Below are positions 1-11,255 of a stretch of 64,000 bases of DNA, piece after piece. The translations under genes and the position numbers were made by a program. This DNA is from Alviniconcha marisindica (Eukaryota; Mollusca; Gastropoda; Provannidae). The notes under the pieces are model-generated. The model was not told the DNA's origin, did not search any database, and saw nothing but the letters and a program-made list of their open reading frames with translations. Each line of letters starts with the position of its first letter. Positions within the stretch are counted from its first letter, which is position 1. The stretch covers positions 351,001 to 415,000 of the forward strand of contig JABMCL010002087.1 of NCBI GenBank assembly GCA_018857735.1, written 5' to 3'.

Positions 1-110
1 CAAAACAAGTTGGATGCATTGCCTTCAAGGTCAGTGTGACACCTTAAGAAATGGTATCTACCTCACTGGTGAATCATGTCACTGTTGTGTAACCAGGCTT
101 AGTATGTTGG
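1..110 (+). repeat. Fragment of dispersed repeat family (copy 1)
   Basis: AACAAGTTGGATGCATTGCC and CTTCAAGGTCAGTGTGACAC resemble the copy at 3240-3560 (AACTTGTTATGGTGGTGCGT, CTTCAAGGTTAAGGTCACTG). This kind of 'caaggtcaaggtcac' repeat is abundant in molluscan genomes. Confidence 0.4.
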
Positions 111-1044
111 TTTGCTACTCTTATTATCTTAATGCCATGTGCAATTTTTGAAAGGGGGTGGGGTGGGGGGGGGCTGCAGATACTTGGCAATCTGGTCCCT
201 AGGTCTCAGACTGCCCAAGCAAAAAGAGCTAAGTTTTTTCCCCTACCTGTTCATAGTTATTATTATTGCTGTAGCCATTTATCTGTTGCGAAGATGAAGG
301 AATTCATGCTGAAACTTGGCATTAATTCATGTTGTCCTGTGAAACTGTTTCTGAAAAAAAGAAGCATTCATTTTTGGTTTTAACCATTCATGTTGCTCTT
401 TTTGAGTTGAAGCTTATGCTGTTTTAGACGCATAAAAAGAGTATTTAAAGATGTGTTAAATCGTTTTGATGACTGGCCATTTGTAGCAGAAACACTGTAC
501 ATGTAGTGTGCACTGTACACTGTCACACTTTCAAGATCACAGCTGTGCCACTGTCATATGATATACTCATACATAGTTAAGTCACAAAGTTTGAAAGTTA
601 TCTCTGTCAGTATGAAGAAACTGATACCCACTGGGTGTTGGCGATGTAGGTGTTCAGAAAGACAAACGTGCCATCAGATTAAGTCTGTTCCACAGAAGAC
701 TTGCCTGATTTAAACATGCAGAAACAAAAGTGGTAAAGTGGGCATATTTTCAAGGTCATAGTAATCTGTAAAACTTAAAGTAAAAGTCCAAGGTTTTTAA
801 GTATGCAAAATGACCATTGAAATGATTGACAAATGAGTCAGATTTCAGATTTAACAGAAAAAAAATAATAATGTTTAATTGAGTTTTTAATCGATTTTAT
901 TTTCTGTAGGCTGGCTGAGACTACAGTCTTGGGTTCTCCATCAGTCACGTGACTTTCCTGGAAGTGATGTCAGTCTGGGGAGTCAGTGCAGTTGCCATCT
1001 TAGATTCTTCACTAAACTGTGTATGCGTGTGGTCGACAAAAAAG

Positions 1045-1300
1045 TTAACTATGCTGGCCTGCTGTGTTGCCGCGTACTGTAACAATTCGCAGACGACCCC
1101 AGGTATAACGATGCACAGGCTCCTGCGCATTCGACCCGCAGTGAGGCGAAAGTAGATTAAATTTATACAATTCAAACGAGCTGACTTTCTTGCTGCGCCG
1201 CATCACGCTCATTTGTGTAGCAAGCACTTCAGTGAGTGCGATTTCGCAAACCCCATGGAATACCGCATGGGGTTTGCTTCGAAGCTGACACGATGCCGAT
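1045..1300 (+). pseudogene. THAP zinc-finger fragment (decayed)
   Basis: MLACCVAAYCNNSQTTPGIT plus MHRL resembles the C-x-A-x-x-C-x-N start of a THAP domain. After a stop and frameshift, HHAHLCSKHFSECDF resembles the distal C-x-x-H-F half. The spacing fits one domain broken by mutation. It is probably a remnant of a transposase or a retroposed THAP gene; no intact copy is seen. Confidence 0.55.
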
Positions 1301-1412
1301 GTTCCGGTACTCTTTCAAAATCCTGCCTGACAGGCTCAAACTGATACGGCTGTATCCTTGTGGGTCTCTCGGGCAAAGTATCAGTTTCGTCTTCGGAGCT
1401 CGAGTTGGCCAT
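1209..1412 (-). pseudogene. P2X7-like zinc-domain protein N-terminal fragment
   Basis: Open from ATG at 1412: MANSSSEDETDTLPERPTRI then QPYQFEPVRQDF. An acidic start followed by IxPYxFEP resembles the N-terminus of the intronless P2X purinoceptor 7-like proteins that are multicopy in molluscs and cnidarians. The frame ends after 67 codons without the zinc domain. It overlaps the plus-strand THAP fragment. Family assignment is from memory and tentative. Confidence 0.4.
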
Positions 1413-1562
1413 TTTGCAGCGACTTCCCAGAATGACGTAGTAGGCATATGGTCACATGTGGGCACTTGCTTCTCATGATTCACTCTGGTTCTTGGTTCTA
1501 CAGTCACTATTTTGACTTGTAATTTGTTTGTGTTATCACATCACCTTCACCGTTCTTCCCAG

Positions 1563-1753
1563 ATGGATCACATCATCAACAACTACGGGGTGGTGACGCC
1601 CCCTGAGCGCCCAGCCCCCAAGGTGTCGTACGGCGGCCAGGACAACCTGGACAAGGCGCAGGGTGCCGGCATGGGGCCGCTGCTGAGGATGGAGGGCAAC
1701 AAAACCCCCAGGGAACCCAAGCAGGGCAAACTGCACCAGGAGTCTCAAGGAGG
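1563..1753 (+). CDS. Unnamed repeat-protein gene, first recognised exon
   Basis: The exon follows the pyrimidine-rich acceptor CGTTCTTCCCAG and ends GGAGG|GTCAGT (phase 2). It starts MDHIINNYGVVTPPERPAPK and contains GMGPLLRMEGN. The same M-x-x-I/L-hydrophobic-R-x-E/D-(G)-N core recurs in the next two exons, so this looks like a protein of short tandem units that splicing divides. The first base is an ATG with G at +4, so it could be the start codon. Because the repeat core begins right at the border, I favour an internal exon with the N-terminus upstream of the window. Family not recognised. Confidence 0.65.
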
Positions 1754-1898
1754 GTCAGTACTTGTTGCCTCCATTTTGGTGCACACCCTCACCACGCGGA
1801 GCTGGGTACACCACAATGCTCAGTGTGGGAGCCCTTGGCTCATTGCACTGCATTTCACATTAAGATGGTAGCTCAGTGCTCTGGAGATCCCATGTTCA

Positions 1899-1927
1899 CC
1901 CCCCCCCCCCCCCCCACACACACACAC
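1899..1927. repeat. C-run plus CA microsatellite
   Basis: About 17 C followed by CA repeats. Homopolymers of this kind recur at 7492-7514 (G), 7909-7925, 9467-9485, 17429-17447, 18306-18329, 21009-21037 and 23381-23402 (C), and 62341-62359 (G). Their lengths are assembly-sensitive. Confidence 0.9.
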
Positions 1928-2428
1928 CTGCTCCAGCACACACACCCCCTCCCACCCCCTACCCCTACCACCACCAACAGCTGGTCTTTGGGAAAGGCTG
2001 GTGCCAGAGCTGCACACTTAGCTCACTTTTGCAACACTCACTTTTTATGTGTGTACTTCTGTTTTGTTGTTGTTGGTTGGTGGTGTGTTTTTGTTGTTGT
2101 TTTGGGGGGGAGGGGGGTTCACAACAGCCATTTTCCTCTGAACTTCTGGTTCTTCTCGTTTGCCTGTGCAGTGAAATCAAAGCTAACAAAGTGGCATGCT
2201 AAAAAAGCCGTAATAAATGTAGAGGCATTTTTTTATATATTTTTTTCTATGTTGGCAAGCACATCATTGTGGAGTGTTTGTTCAAAAACATTCATCCATC
2301 ATTACCATATTCCTCTCGCTGTGACAAAGAGCATGAGGCCAGTGACAGTTATTGCCCTGGAGATCAGCCTGGCTGACAGCGGTGTGTGGGGCACTGTGGA
2401 TTGAAATGTGGTGCCCTGTAGTGTAGTG

Positions 2429-2844
2429 TAGTGCTGGGTAAACAGATGATTGGGTAAAGTTCCACATCTCTCAGGTGATGATGAGGAGATCATATCATAT
2501 TGTGTAGATATTCATGCTAATATTTAACATGCTGCACTTGTGTGGTGGGTGAAAGTAAAAAGTAAATAATGTCTGGTGATTAATGTCTGGTAAATAATGT
2601 CTTTGTAAACAGATGATGGGGTAAAGTTCCACATCCCTCAGATAATAATGAAGATGGTCATGGATTGAAGTGTAGTGTAGTGCTGGGTAAACAGATGATG
2701 GGGTCAAATTCCTCATCCTTCATGTGATAAAGAGGAGGATCATGGAGGTGAAGATGTATGCTAAACGTGTAGATATTCATGCTAATGTTTAACATGCTGC
2801 ACTTGTGTGGCGAGTGAAGGTAAAAAGTAAATAATGTCTGGTGC
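2429..2844 (+). repeat. Imperfect long tandem duplication (~250 bp period)
   Basis: AGTGCTGGGTAAACAGATGAT occurs at about 2430 and 2680, and TAGATATTCATGCTAAT, AACATGCTGCACTTGTGTGG and AAAGTAAATAATGTCTGGTG recur in the same order. A partial middle copy lies at 2600-2680. Confidence 0.75.
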
Positions 2845-2904
2845 ACAGCAGAAGGGGGGAAAAATGTTGCTAACAGTTGTTTGGAGGAATTGTGTAAATC
2901 GGTG

Positions 2905-3150
2905 TTGGCCTCTGTGTCTGTGTTTGTCTTTCTGCCTGTCTGCCTGCCCGTCTGTGTTTGCTTGTCAGACTGTGTATGTTTGTGTGCCTGTCAGTCAGTC
3001 TGCTTGCCAGCCTGTGGTCTGCCTGTGTTTGTTTATGTCTGTCGGCCTGTGCCTGTCAATCTGCTTGCCTGTCTGTTTGTTTGCCTGTCTGCATATGCCT
3101 GTCTTACAGTCTGCCTGCCTGCCAGTTTGTGTCTGTTCATCTGTATGTTT
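2905..3150 (+). repeat. Degenerate TGCC/TGTC simple repeat
   Basis: Imperfect 4-bp periodicity (CTGTCTGCCTGCCTGTCTG). The Cys/Leu/Val-rich frames it produces are not genes. Confidence 0.85.
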
Positions 3151-3239
3151 TTATAGGAAATGTGCAGCTACCTGTTACAGTAACTTATACCCACTCAAGA
3201 AGATTGAGATCAAACATTTGATGACAATTATACCATGTG

Positions 3240-3560
3240 TTTAGGTTTTGTCTGACGATATCTTCTGAACCACTCTACCTTTTGAAACCAAACTTGTTAT
3301 GGTGGTGCGTTGCCATGGCCTGGAGTACCATGCATAAAGATTGCTTTGTTATCTTCAAGGTTAAGGTCACTGTGAGGGCTCATATAATCAAATTGTGATG
3401 ATTTCTACTATATTTTGTGAACCCGGATCCTTTTGCAACCAAACATTGATTGTACATCATCACAAGGGAGAGTGTCTTGTGGAGAGATTGGATTGCTGTG
3501 TTCAAGGTCAAAGTCATGGCAAAGCTTTAAAATTGTAATTAATGTTTGTCCAGGCATATA
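3240..3560 (+). repeat. Dispersed repeat family (copy 2)
   Basis: Shares AAACCAAACTTGTTATGGTG, CTTCAAGGTTAAGGTCACTG and GAGGGCTCATATAATCAAA with the minus-strand copy near 17230-17420, and the first block with 14745-14880. No coding capacity is seen. Confidence 0.55.
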
Positions 3561-4359
3561 TTCTGGCAGTAAGTTGAGTAACATTTTGGCTTATACACTA
3601 CACTATCTATGCACGTGGGGGGTGGGGTATTCTGCCACACAAGATTTACACAGGTGATAATTACTTTCAGAAAGACAGTGACCCCTATAGAGAGAGATCT
3701 GGGACAGACTGGACAGTGGCTAATCATACACAACAAACAGTTTCTTCATACATTGTCAGAGGGTCATTGTCAATGTTATACTGTAGGTATGCAAATGTCT
3801 GTCAGAGAGTTAAGTTATGAAGGAGATAAAAATTGTGAGGTTGGCTTTGTTTTCATGTGACATGGAAATTCCAGTTTTATGGAAATTTGAGCTGGTGGCT
3901 TTGGAGATGTGACTTTGATGCGTGTTGTATGTCAGAGACCTGTGTCACTGGCGTGCAAGAAGAGGGTGAGAAGAATGTGAAATGGGCTTTGTGTTTGATG
4001 CGACAGAGACAGTGTAGGTGGGAACAGTTGTAGTTGGGGGAAGTGGACATTAGAGAAATGTTCTATATTTATTACAGTGAACATTTTGGCACCTTGAGCA
4101 ACAGGGCTACTGTAGGTAAGCATTGACATGATGTAGCAACGGTATGCTCACTAAATTGACTTAGGAACAATCTACATCTGACTTGGCTTTAGAAAAGTGT
4201 CATCCATCGTTATAATCAGGTGAGCACATTGTGAACCTTCACAAACATCACTGCTTGTCATCTGATATTACAATGGAACCCCTGTTTCATGACCATCCTG
4301 AAAGTCATGGGGAAGTGGTCTGAGAAAAAAGGGTGGTTCTTGATGATGAAGGATTTAGG

Positions 4360-4960
4360 TCAGTAACACCAGACCATCTGGGGCAGTAAGTAACACTAGG
4401 CCACCTAGGGCTGTAAGTAACACTGGCTGGCTGGTTGGTAACACCAGACCATCTGGAGCAGTAAGTAACACTAGGTTGCCTAGGGCCATAAGTACCACTG
4501 GCTGGCTGGTCAGTAACACCAGACCGTCTGGGGCAGTAAGTAACACTAGGCTGCCTAGGGCAGTAATTAACACTGGCTGGTGGATAACACCAGACCATCT
4601 GGGGCAGTAAGTAACACTGGCTGGCTGGTCGGTAACACCAGACCGTTAGGGGTAGTAAGTAACACTGGCTGTCTGTTTGGTAACGCCAGACCATCTAGGG
4701 CAGTAAGTAACTCTAGGCCGCCTAGGGCAGTAAGTAACACTGGCTGTCTGGTTGGTAATGCCAGACCATCTGGGGCAGTAAGTAACACTAGGCCGCCTAG
4801 GGCAGTAAGTAACACTGGCTGGCTGGTCAGTAACACCAAGCCATATGGGGCAGTAAGTGACACTAGGCCACCTAGGGCAGTAAGTAACACTGGCTGGCTG
4901 GTCGGTAACACCAAGCCATCAGGGGCAGCAAGTAACAGCAGGCCATGGAATCCAGGCTTG
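4360..4960 (+). repeat. Minisatellite with GGGCAGTAAGTAACACT units
   Basis: About 15 copies of a ~37-bp subunit containing GGCAGTAAGTAACACT, alternating GGCTGGCTGGT and AGGCCGCCTAG halves. It lies in intron 1 of the plus-strand gene. Every unit carries a donor-like GTAAGT on the sense strand. Confidence 0.9.
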
Positions 4961-5709
4961 AGGGCAGCAGTGTCAACAGCAGGATGCTGTGAGTAAACTG
5001 GGCGGGTGGAAGGAAGCCAGGGAGGAGTTAAGGCCCGAGTCAACAGTTGTCTTACTCTGAAAGGTCTTCGCCAAACAGCTGCAAAGCTGGGCATTAATTA
5101 ACTGTGACCTAGTCGTAGCCTGCCCATGTGAGTGTGACCTAAGACCACTGTGCCAACTGGCTGCTGCGGCACCCATGTCTGTAGACTACATTGTGAGTTG
5201 TAGAATATGGGGCTGCAAGCCAGTGGCAACAGAGCTGCCCATCACTTGGTCCCTAACATTGGTGCATTTATTCCATTTTCTGCAGAATTTTGCAAGGTCG
5301 AGTTTGTGTGTGTGTGTGTTTTGTTTTGTTTTCCTGCAGTAAAAAGCAGTTGTTGTTTTTCTGCTTTGAAAGGAGTCTTTGGCAAGCTTACGTCTGTAGG
5401 GCTGTTTCTTTTTTATGTCTTCTTCAGAGGACTTTGCCCGCCGCTGTAAGGCTAGGGGAGCTTACTGCACTTCTCCATTCTGAATCCAGTGCCAAACACT
5501 TGGCCACAGCCCTTTATGTGTTAAATGTGAACAGTTTGTAAAATGAATTGTTGCATAATGATCCTGGAATACTTTGCTTCCATGGATGGCAAGGACATGA
5601 ATTTATGTTGTCTACTGCCATGACTTTTCAAGGCAGCTTGTGCTGTGCTACATGTGCATTGTGAAGATGTGTATTGAAGATGCTGGAACTTCTTTATTTT
5701 GGTAGTCTT

Positions 5710-5935
5710 AGGTTCCGATCAGCTATTCCAGTTACACCTGTGACCACTAGTTTTCTGTTCTGTTCAGATATTCCGGTTACACATGTGACCATTAGTTTTC
5801 TGTTCTGTTCAGATATTCCAGTTACACATGTGACCATTAGTTTTCAAGTTTTGTTTGAACAGCTATTCCAGTTATACATGTGACCATTAGTTCTCAGTTC
5901 TGTTCAGCTGTTCCAGTTACACCTGTGACCATAAG
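5710..5935 (+). repeat. Minisatellite, ~46-bp unit
   Basis: Five copies of CAGTTACACATGTGACCATT plus AGTTTTCTGTTCTGTTCAG-like sequence. Confidence 0.85.
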
Positions 5936-6636
5936 TTTAAAGTTTTGTTTCTGAGCTGTTGTGGCTATGCCATTAGTTTCAAGTTCTCAGTAGACCTCTG
6001 GACCAAATCCTCACAGCTTCCTTCCAATCAAAATGTTGCAGTTTGTTACATACATGTACAATCACTTCCAGTGCCTACATTTTAATCTAATTAGCAACCA
6101 CCTCCTTGGCTAGCTCTTTAATCTGACAACCTCCTCCTACTTCCACTGAATTCACAAAAGTATTCATCAGAGTTTGTTTCTTTTATTACTATTAGGCACA
6201 GCTTAAATTTAGACTGCATATTTCAAAATAAAAATCAGTATTCTGGGGCTGTGCATGTGTGTGTGTTGAGAATTAAGAAAATACGAGACAAACACTTTTC
6301 AATCCAACGCAAGTTCTGTTATTTCTGGCACATAAACAAGCAGGTTTTTTGGAGAGAACAAAAGAGAGTGGGTTGGCGTTGCGATCAAGCAGGTGCTTAC
6401 AGTGGTGGTGGTGTGGGGAGAGACAACAGTGTGGTTTGTGGTTCAAACTGGGGGTGTGTGTCCAGGGCTGAGGCAATATTGGTCAGCAGCAGCTTACACT
6501 GGGGCTCTGTCCTCCTCTGAGGACACATACTCTTCCCTTGCCTCTCACACAACACCAGCCAGTTTGCTGACTGTGCTGTTTGTGTGTGCGCACATGCACG
6601 TGCATGTGCGCATGCATGGAAATGCAAGTTTGCTGA

Positions 6637-6654
6637 GTGTGTGTGTGTGTGTGT

Positions 6655-6714
<60 letters not shown>

Positions 6715-7036
6715 ATTATGATATATGCTTGTATGCATAAGTGTGTGTGCTTGGTAATGCAAGTTTACTGACTGGGTGCGTGCGCACACATGTGTGTGTG
6801 TGTGTGAGAGAGCGAGATTTATGATTTGCTTGTGTGTGTGTGTTTGAGAGAGAGAGAGACAGAGAGTGACTGTGTATGCAGTGTGTGTGTCTGTGTGAAA
6901 GTGCATAGTATGCTGAAATGTACATGATGCAGATCAGCATATTTGGTTCACTTGCATTTATACTTGCTCATGCATGTGTTCACAAACACACACACACATA
7001 TGCCTACATGGATGTATGCAGGCACACACATGCGCG

Positions 7037-7070
<34 letters not shown>
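6637..7070. repeat. GT/GA and CA microsatellite cluster
   Basis: Long (GT)n at 6637-6702 with (GA)n, further GT/GA runs to 6900, and (CA)n at 6980-7070. Confidence 0.95.
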
Positions 7071-7073
<3 letters not shown>

Positions 7074-7908
7074 TACATCTGTGTCAGTGTAGACATGACT
7101 CATCTTCATGATGTCAGTAGCTACATGCTATGTGGAATTTATTTTGTCAAAGTCATAGATTATTGCTCAAAGTCATAGTTGCTGGCCTGCCACCACTTCA
7201 CAAATTCACAAAGCCTGTTGGGTCTGAGTCTCCCATGGTTAGTACTGTACAGTTTTTGTATATATTCATATAGTCAGTGTAGCATTTTAAACATTTAAGT
7301 GCAGACTTTATGGACAACATTCACCTAGTTGATGCACCTCAGTATGGGATATATCACAGTTTGATTATATATAACTCACTTTTAAACAGATTTGTTTTCT
7401 GCATGTTAGCAAGGTCTCCATGTATTAAGTCCTGGAGTTGTGTAATTAACTGAGTCTAGTCAGCACTTAGTCAACCATAGATTATGTGGGTGGGGGGGGG
7501 GGGGGGGGGGGGGGCTGATGAGGGTCTACTTTATTGCTGGAGTGCTAAAACTTGTGAGGCCCTGCAGGTGAACAGACTATGTGAAAGTGCCCTTCCTCTT
7601 TCTGTGTTTTATCTGTATGCACATGACTCACTGCACCAGGCACTGACTTGTCTCTCTGTGCTTTATGTCAGCTTTTTGAGGTGTGCACCTGGAATGTTAT
7701 TATCTGACAGTTGTGCAGATTTGGTCGAACACTGTGCTGCACATATTCTAGTCTGGATTTTAATTATTAAATCTAAATTTATTTATTTAAATTCAGTAAT
7801 GTGGAAATTACAGCAATTTCAATACCATAATAAAGATTAAAGTATTTATAAAGTGCAAAATCTTGTCCGTAGGAACTATATTAAGCACATATATACATAC
7901 ATGCACTC

Positions 7909-7939
<31 letters not shown>

Positions 7940-7944
7940 GCACA

Positions 7945-7991
<47 letters not shown>
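7909..7991 (+). repeat. Compound C(n)-(CA)n-(CT)n microsatellite
   Basis: C-run, then CA, then about 22 CT units. Confidence 0.95.
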
Positions 7992-8597
7992 GGCACCCAC
8001 TTGCATGAGCATACTGATTGTACAGAATTCAGTTTACACACAACTTAAATGGACAACAGAGACTTGAGGTGGATGAAGACCGCAGCATAGAATGGAAAAG
8101 TGGCAGGTCTTTTGTTTAAAAAAACATTCAGTCTCTTATATATTATGCTCTTCCTTGTTCCTTTTATATATGTTCCTTTTAGTCTGTAACAAGAAGAAGA
8201 AGAATGCTTTATTCATCCCAGTCTAAAAAAGTTGTTGTTAACCTCATGCATTAAAGAACAATCAAAAATTTAATTGCAAGCAGTCTCTTAATAATTCAAG
8301 CATTTGCGTGAGTGTCATGAGAGTGACAGGAGTGCCTCTGTGTACCAAATGAGGTATTATGTTGAATGTGTTGGAGGCAAGTGACACCTTAGTTATGGCA
8401 GTATCATTCATGTTTTACAGACATTGTCATTTTGAAAAGTGAGCCTTGTAGACTTGTAGCCTCCATAGTTCCATGCTTAAACCTTTTTGGGTATGTTTGA
8501 TGTTTGTGTGCGCTTACATGCATACTCACACAGCCCACTCATATGTATGCATGCAGTCACCACCTCACTTCCTTGCTTGCATACACCAGGTGCACGC

Positions 8598-8601
8598 ACG
8601 C

Positions 8602-8652
<51 letters not shown>

Positions 8653-8830
8653 CATGCAGACAATCACAAACACACTGACACACATGCATGTAGGCTTACA
8701 CACACACACACACACACACGCACACACGCATGCACTCACACACAAATTCACAAGCACCTGTACTCACACAAACACACGCACGCATGCACACACATGCCCA
8801 GACAAACACACACACACACACACACATTCT
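8598..8830 (+). repeat. CA microsatellite cluster
   Basis: Three CA-rich runs with CACGCACGCATGCA interruptions. The His/Thr-rich frames are artefacts. Confidence 0.95.
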
Positions 8831-9404
8831 TCATTCTGATCATACATCCTGTCCCTCCCCCTAACCCTCTCTTTCTCTTGACCCCATGCTCTGTCAGCTC
8901 CATCCCAAGTGTGTGTGAGGGTGATGAATATATGGAGGTGTTTGAGAAGAGAGTGACATGTGTGCCTGTTTACCTTTGATCACAGACCCCTCTCGGCATG
9001 GAGGTGTGAGCACACCCACACCTCCCCCTGCTGCACACAGTGTTTGTCTGTTGGGACAAGTTATGGCGGCAGCATGCTTGGCAGCATTGTCTGTCTGTTT
9101 GTCTGTGTGGTCAGGGGATGCAGAGGCGTGGCCAGAAAATTCACGACCTGAGATCTGTAGTAGTTGTGCAGTTATAACACCCACATCAATCGAGGATGGG
9201 CACAGTTGTGTGCTTGACACTGTTTCACCCACTGAAAGGCATTTACAGTGCATTATATCATTTTTGCAAACCTTTCTTTGTTTTTGTGTTGTTCACTTGT
9301 TGACACTCAGTTTTGATTGGAAATATAGAAATTTACTGTGCCACATTTTGAAACAGCAGAGGGATTATTCAATAAACAAAACATGAAAGTACATTAGACT
9401 TAGA

Positions 9405-9760
9405 GTCCCTTGTGTAATAATGCCCCCAATGTGTATAATACTTTCCCTGTTTAATGACTGTGTCCACCCCCCCCCCCCCCCCCCCACCACCCTCCCAAGA
9501 ATGTTCTCCCTGTTTAATAAAGATCCCCTGTGTAATAATGTTCCTTCTGCGTAATAATGTTCCCCCAGTTTAATATTGTCCCTGTGTAATGATGATTTCC
9601 CTGTATAATAATCCCCCCTCCCCCCTGTGTAATAATGTTCCCCCTGTTTAATAATGTTCCCCTCTGTAATAACGTTCCCCCTGTTGAATAATGTTCCCCC
9701 GTGCAATAATGTTCCCCTGTTGAATGATGTTCCCCTTGTGTAATGTTCCCTTTGCATGTG
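9405..9760 (+). repeat. Minisatellite before the exon-2 acceptor of the plus-strand gene
   Basis: About 17-20 variants of TAATAATGTTCCCCCTGTT (18-19 bp) with a C-run in the middle, running to within 10 bases of the acceptor at 9766. From 9569 to the acceptor there is no AG dinucleotide. Confidence 0.9.
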
Positions 9761-9766
9761 TTTCAG

Positions 9767-9937
9767 AGGCTGGGATGAAGTGCCCCCAGCACACCGCATG
9801 CGGCCAGAGGGTGAGGGCATTGCAGTGAAGAACACCAGCGACTCCATGTTTGACATCATGCGCAGTGACAACCCGCCGCAGACCAGTCCCGTAAGGGAGA
9901 CGAGGCCAAAGCCACATATGATGGAGTCCTTGTCACC
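9767..9937 (+). CDS. Unnamed repeat-protein gene, second recognised exon
   Basis: Phase 2 to 2, joining in frame to the previous exon (GGA GG|A). It encodes WDEVPPAHRMRPEGEGIAVK and then SDSMFDIMRSDNPPQTSP, another copy of the repeat core. The acceptor is GTGTTTCAG with an alternative AG two bases later; the donor is GTAAGT. A tandem repeat covers the 350 bases before the acceptor. Confidence 0.75.
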
Positions 9938-10115
9938 GTAAGTTGACTCAGCATGCTGGACATTTCCACTGTCAGGCATGCAACAGGTTCTTCTTAACTC
10001 ATTGGAAACCTTCCACATATTGCAGTGCACGGCTGCTGGCAGAGAGCATCAAGTGACGTAGTAATAATTGAACGTAATTAGTAAGTAGCAACAGAACCAT
10101 CAACAAAATGATGTT

Positions 10116-10185
10116 GGCCGCTCTACGGAAGAAGAAGAAGAAGTGGTCCGGGTAAAAGTGCTGTGTTCTTCTTCCGTAGAGTGAC
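10116..10185. repeat. Short inverted repeat (CTCTACGGAAGAAGAA)
   Basis: CTCTACGGAAGAAGAA near 10118 is followed about 35 bases later by TTCTTCTTCCGTAGAG. It could be a tiny foldback or a solo terminal repeat. Confidence 0.6.
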
Positions 10186-11086
10186 CTCCTTGATTATATT
10201 GAAGATTATGTTACTGTAATACCATTTATGCCATTCCCAAGGGTGGTTTGTTTTCTGCACTTTGAATGAGTTATGCCTGCTTCCTAAGCATAATCATGAT
10301 TGAAGAAAATGCCACTTGCCCTGCGAAACAAATTATTGTTTTGGAAGTATGATTGCTCTTTTTGATAGCAAAACGTGTTTTGTACTAAAAACTGATCATA
10401 TTTCTAAAAACAACCAATATTCTTGCTAATGGTCTAGGGGCTAATGGGAGGGGAAGAGTGTAAAGAAATGTTAGCTTTTTTTTTCTTTTTTTTAGGGAAG
10501 TCAGATTAAATTCACTCCATGGAGGAACTTTTCCACTTTTCTTGCAACAAATTTACACCAAAGTTAAAACAATGACAGACTGAAAGTAAAAGAACTGAGT
10601 GGTCCATTCTTGAGACAGTGTTTTCAGTCTGTTTTGAGAGTGTGAAAGCCTGCAAACTTTCCTACTGTGGTATGTTAGCAAGAAGAGAACCACTGAAAAG
10701 CTTGTTGGTTTGCATTGTGCTATTTTGTGTACTTTGAAGCTGACTTCCATGTACAGATTCAGAACAGATATATTTTCAGGTTTTTTTCTGGACATGCTTT
10801 TCTTCGTCTTTTTGTTTGTTTTTTAAATCAATATAACTATAACAATAAAACATGACAAATACAATTGAGTGGTGACATGATTGTGAAGCAGATGTAACTA
10901 CTTGAAACACTGTTTTTCAGGAATGGGTACTCATCTAGACTGAAAGTGACATGCCACTGATGACTGTATTAACATGCAGTGGCTCCCAGTGGCTCTTCAT
11001 GATGAAAAGAATCACACAAACCCACTGGGAACTCTGCCTCTGCTGTTACAGCAAATGATAACACTACTGGTCTTATTCTTTTTCAG

Positions 11087-11255
11087 GAAAACGCCACCCA
11101 ACCCACCTCGCACACGTCCCGGGGAGGGTATGAGGAATTATGAACGAGCCCACAACCAGTCTGAGATGGCGGCCATTTTGAGAGGGGAGGGAAACCAGCG
11201 GCCATCCACTCCAGCCAGAAATGTTCGTCACCTGCAGCGCTCAGAGCTGTGGTGA
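11087..11255 (+). CDS. Unnamed repeat-protein gene, terminal coding exon
   Basis: Acceptor CTTTTTCAG, phase 2. It encodes KTPPNPPRTRPGEGMRNYER, the core SEMAAILRGEGNQRP and the C-terminus HLQRSELW, with TGA at 11253-11255. The protein is basic, proline-rich and probably disordered, with no signal peptide or membrane segment visible. Its 3' end converges on MED12. Confidence 0.75.

Larger units (their letters stand above)
1754..9766 (+). other. 8-kb intron of the unnamed plus-strand gene
   Basis: No conserved coding sequence is seen. It holds simple repeats and minisatellites, listed separately, and one copy of the dispersed 3240-3560 family. Long frames at 6250-9400 and 4300-5090 are translations of CA/GT or minisatellite repeats. 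Confidence 0.65.

Noticed and set aside
1512..1871. Single 119-codon gene at the first plus-strand exon
   Set aside because: The conserved part is limited to 1563-1753; the rest is intron read through past the GTCAGT donor.
4305..5094. Leu/Thr-rich repeated minus-strand frames
   Set aside because: Products of the 4360-4960 minisatellite; no domain and no splice context.
6393..8980. His/Thr- and Cys/Val-rich frames
   Set aside because: Translations of CA and GT microsatellites.
10553..10795. 80-codon minus-strand frame in the last intron of the plus-strand gene
   Set aside because: No domain, no homology recognised, and no repeated core as in the neighbouring exons.
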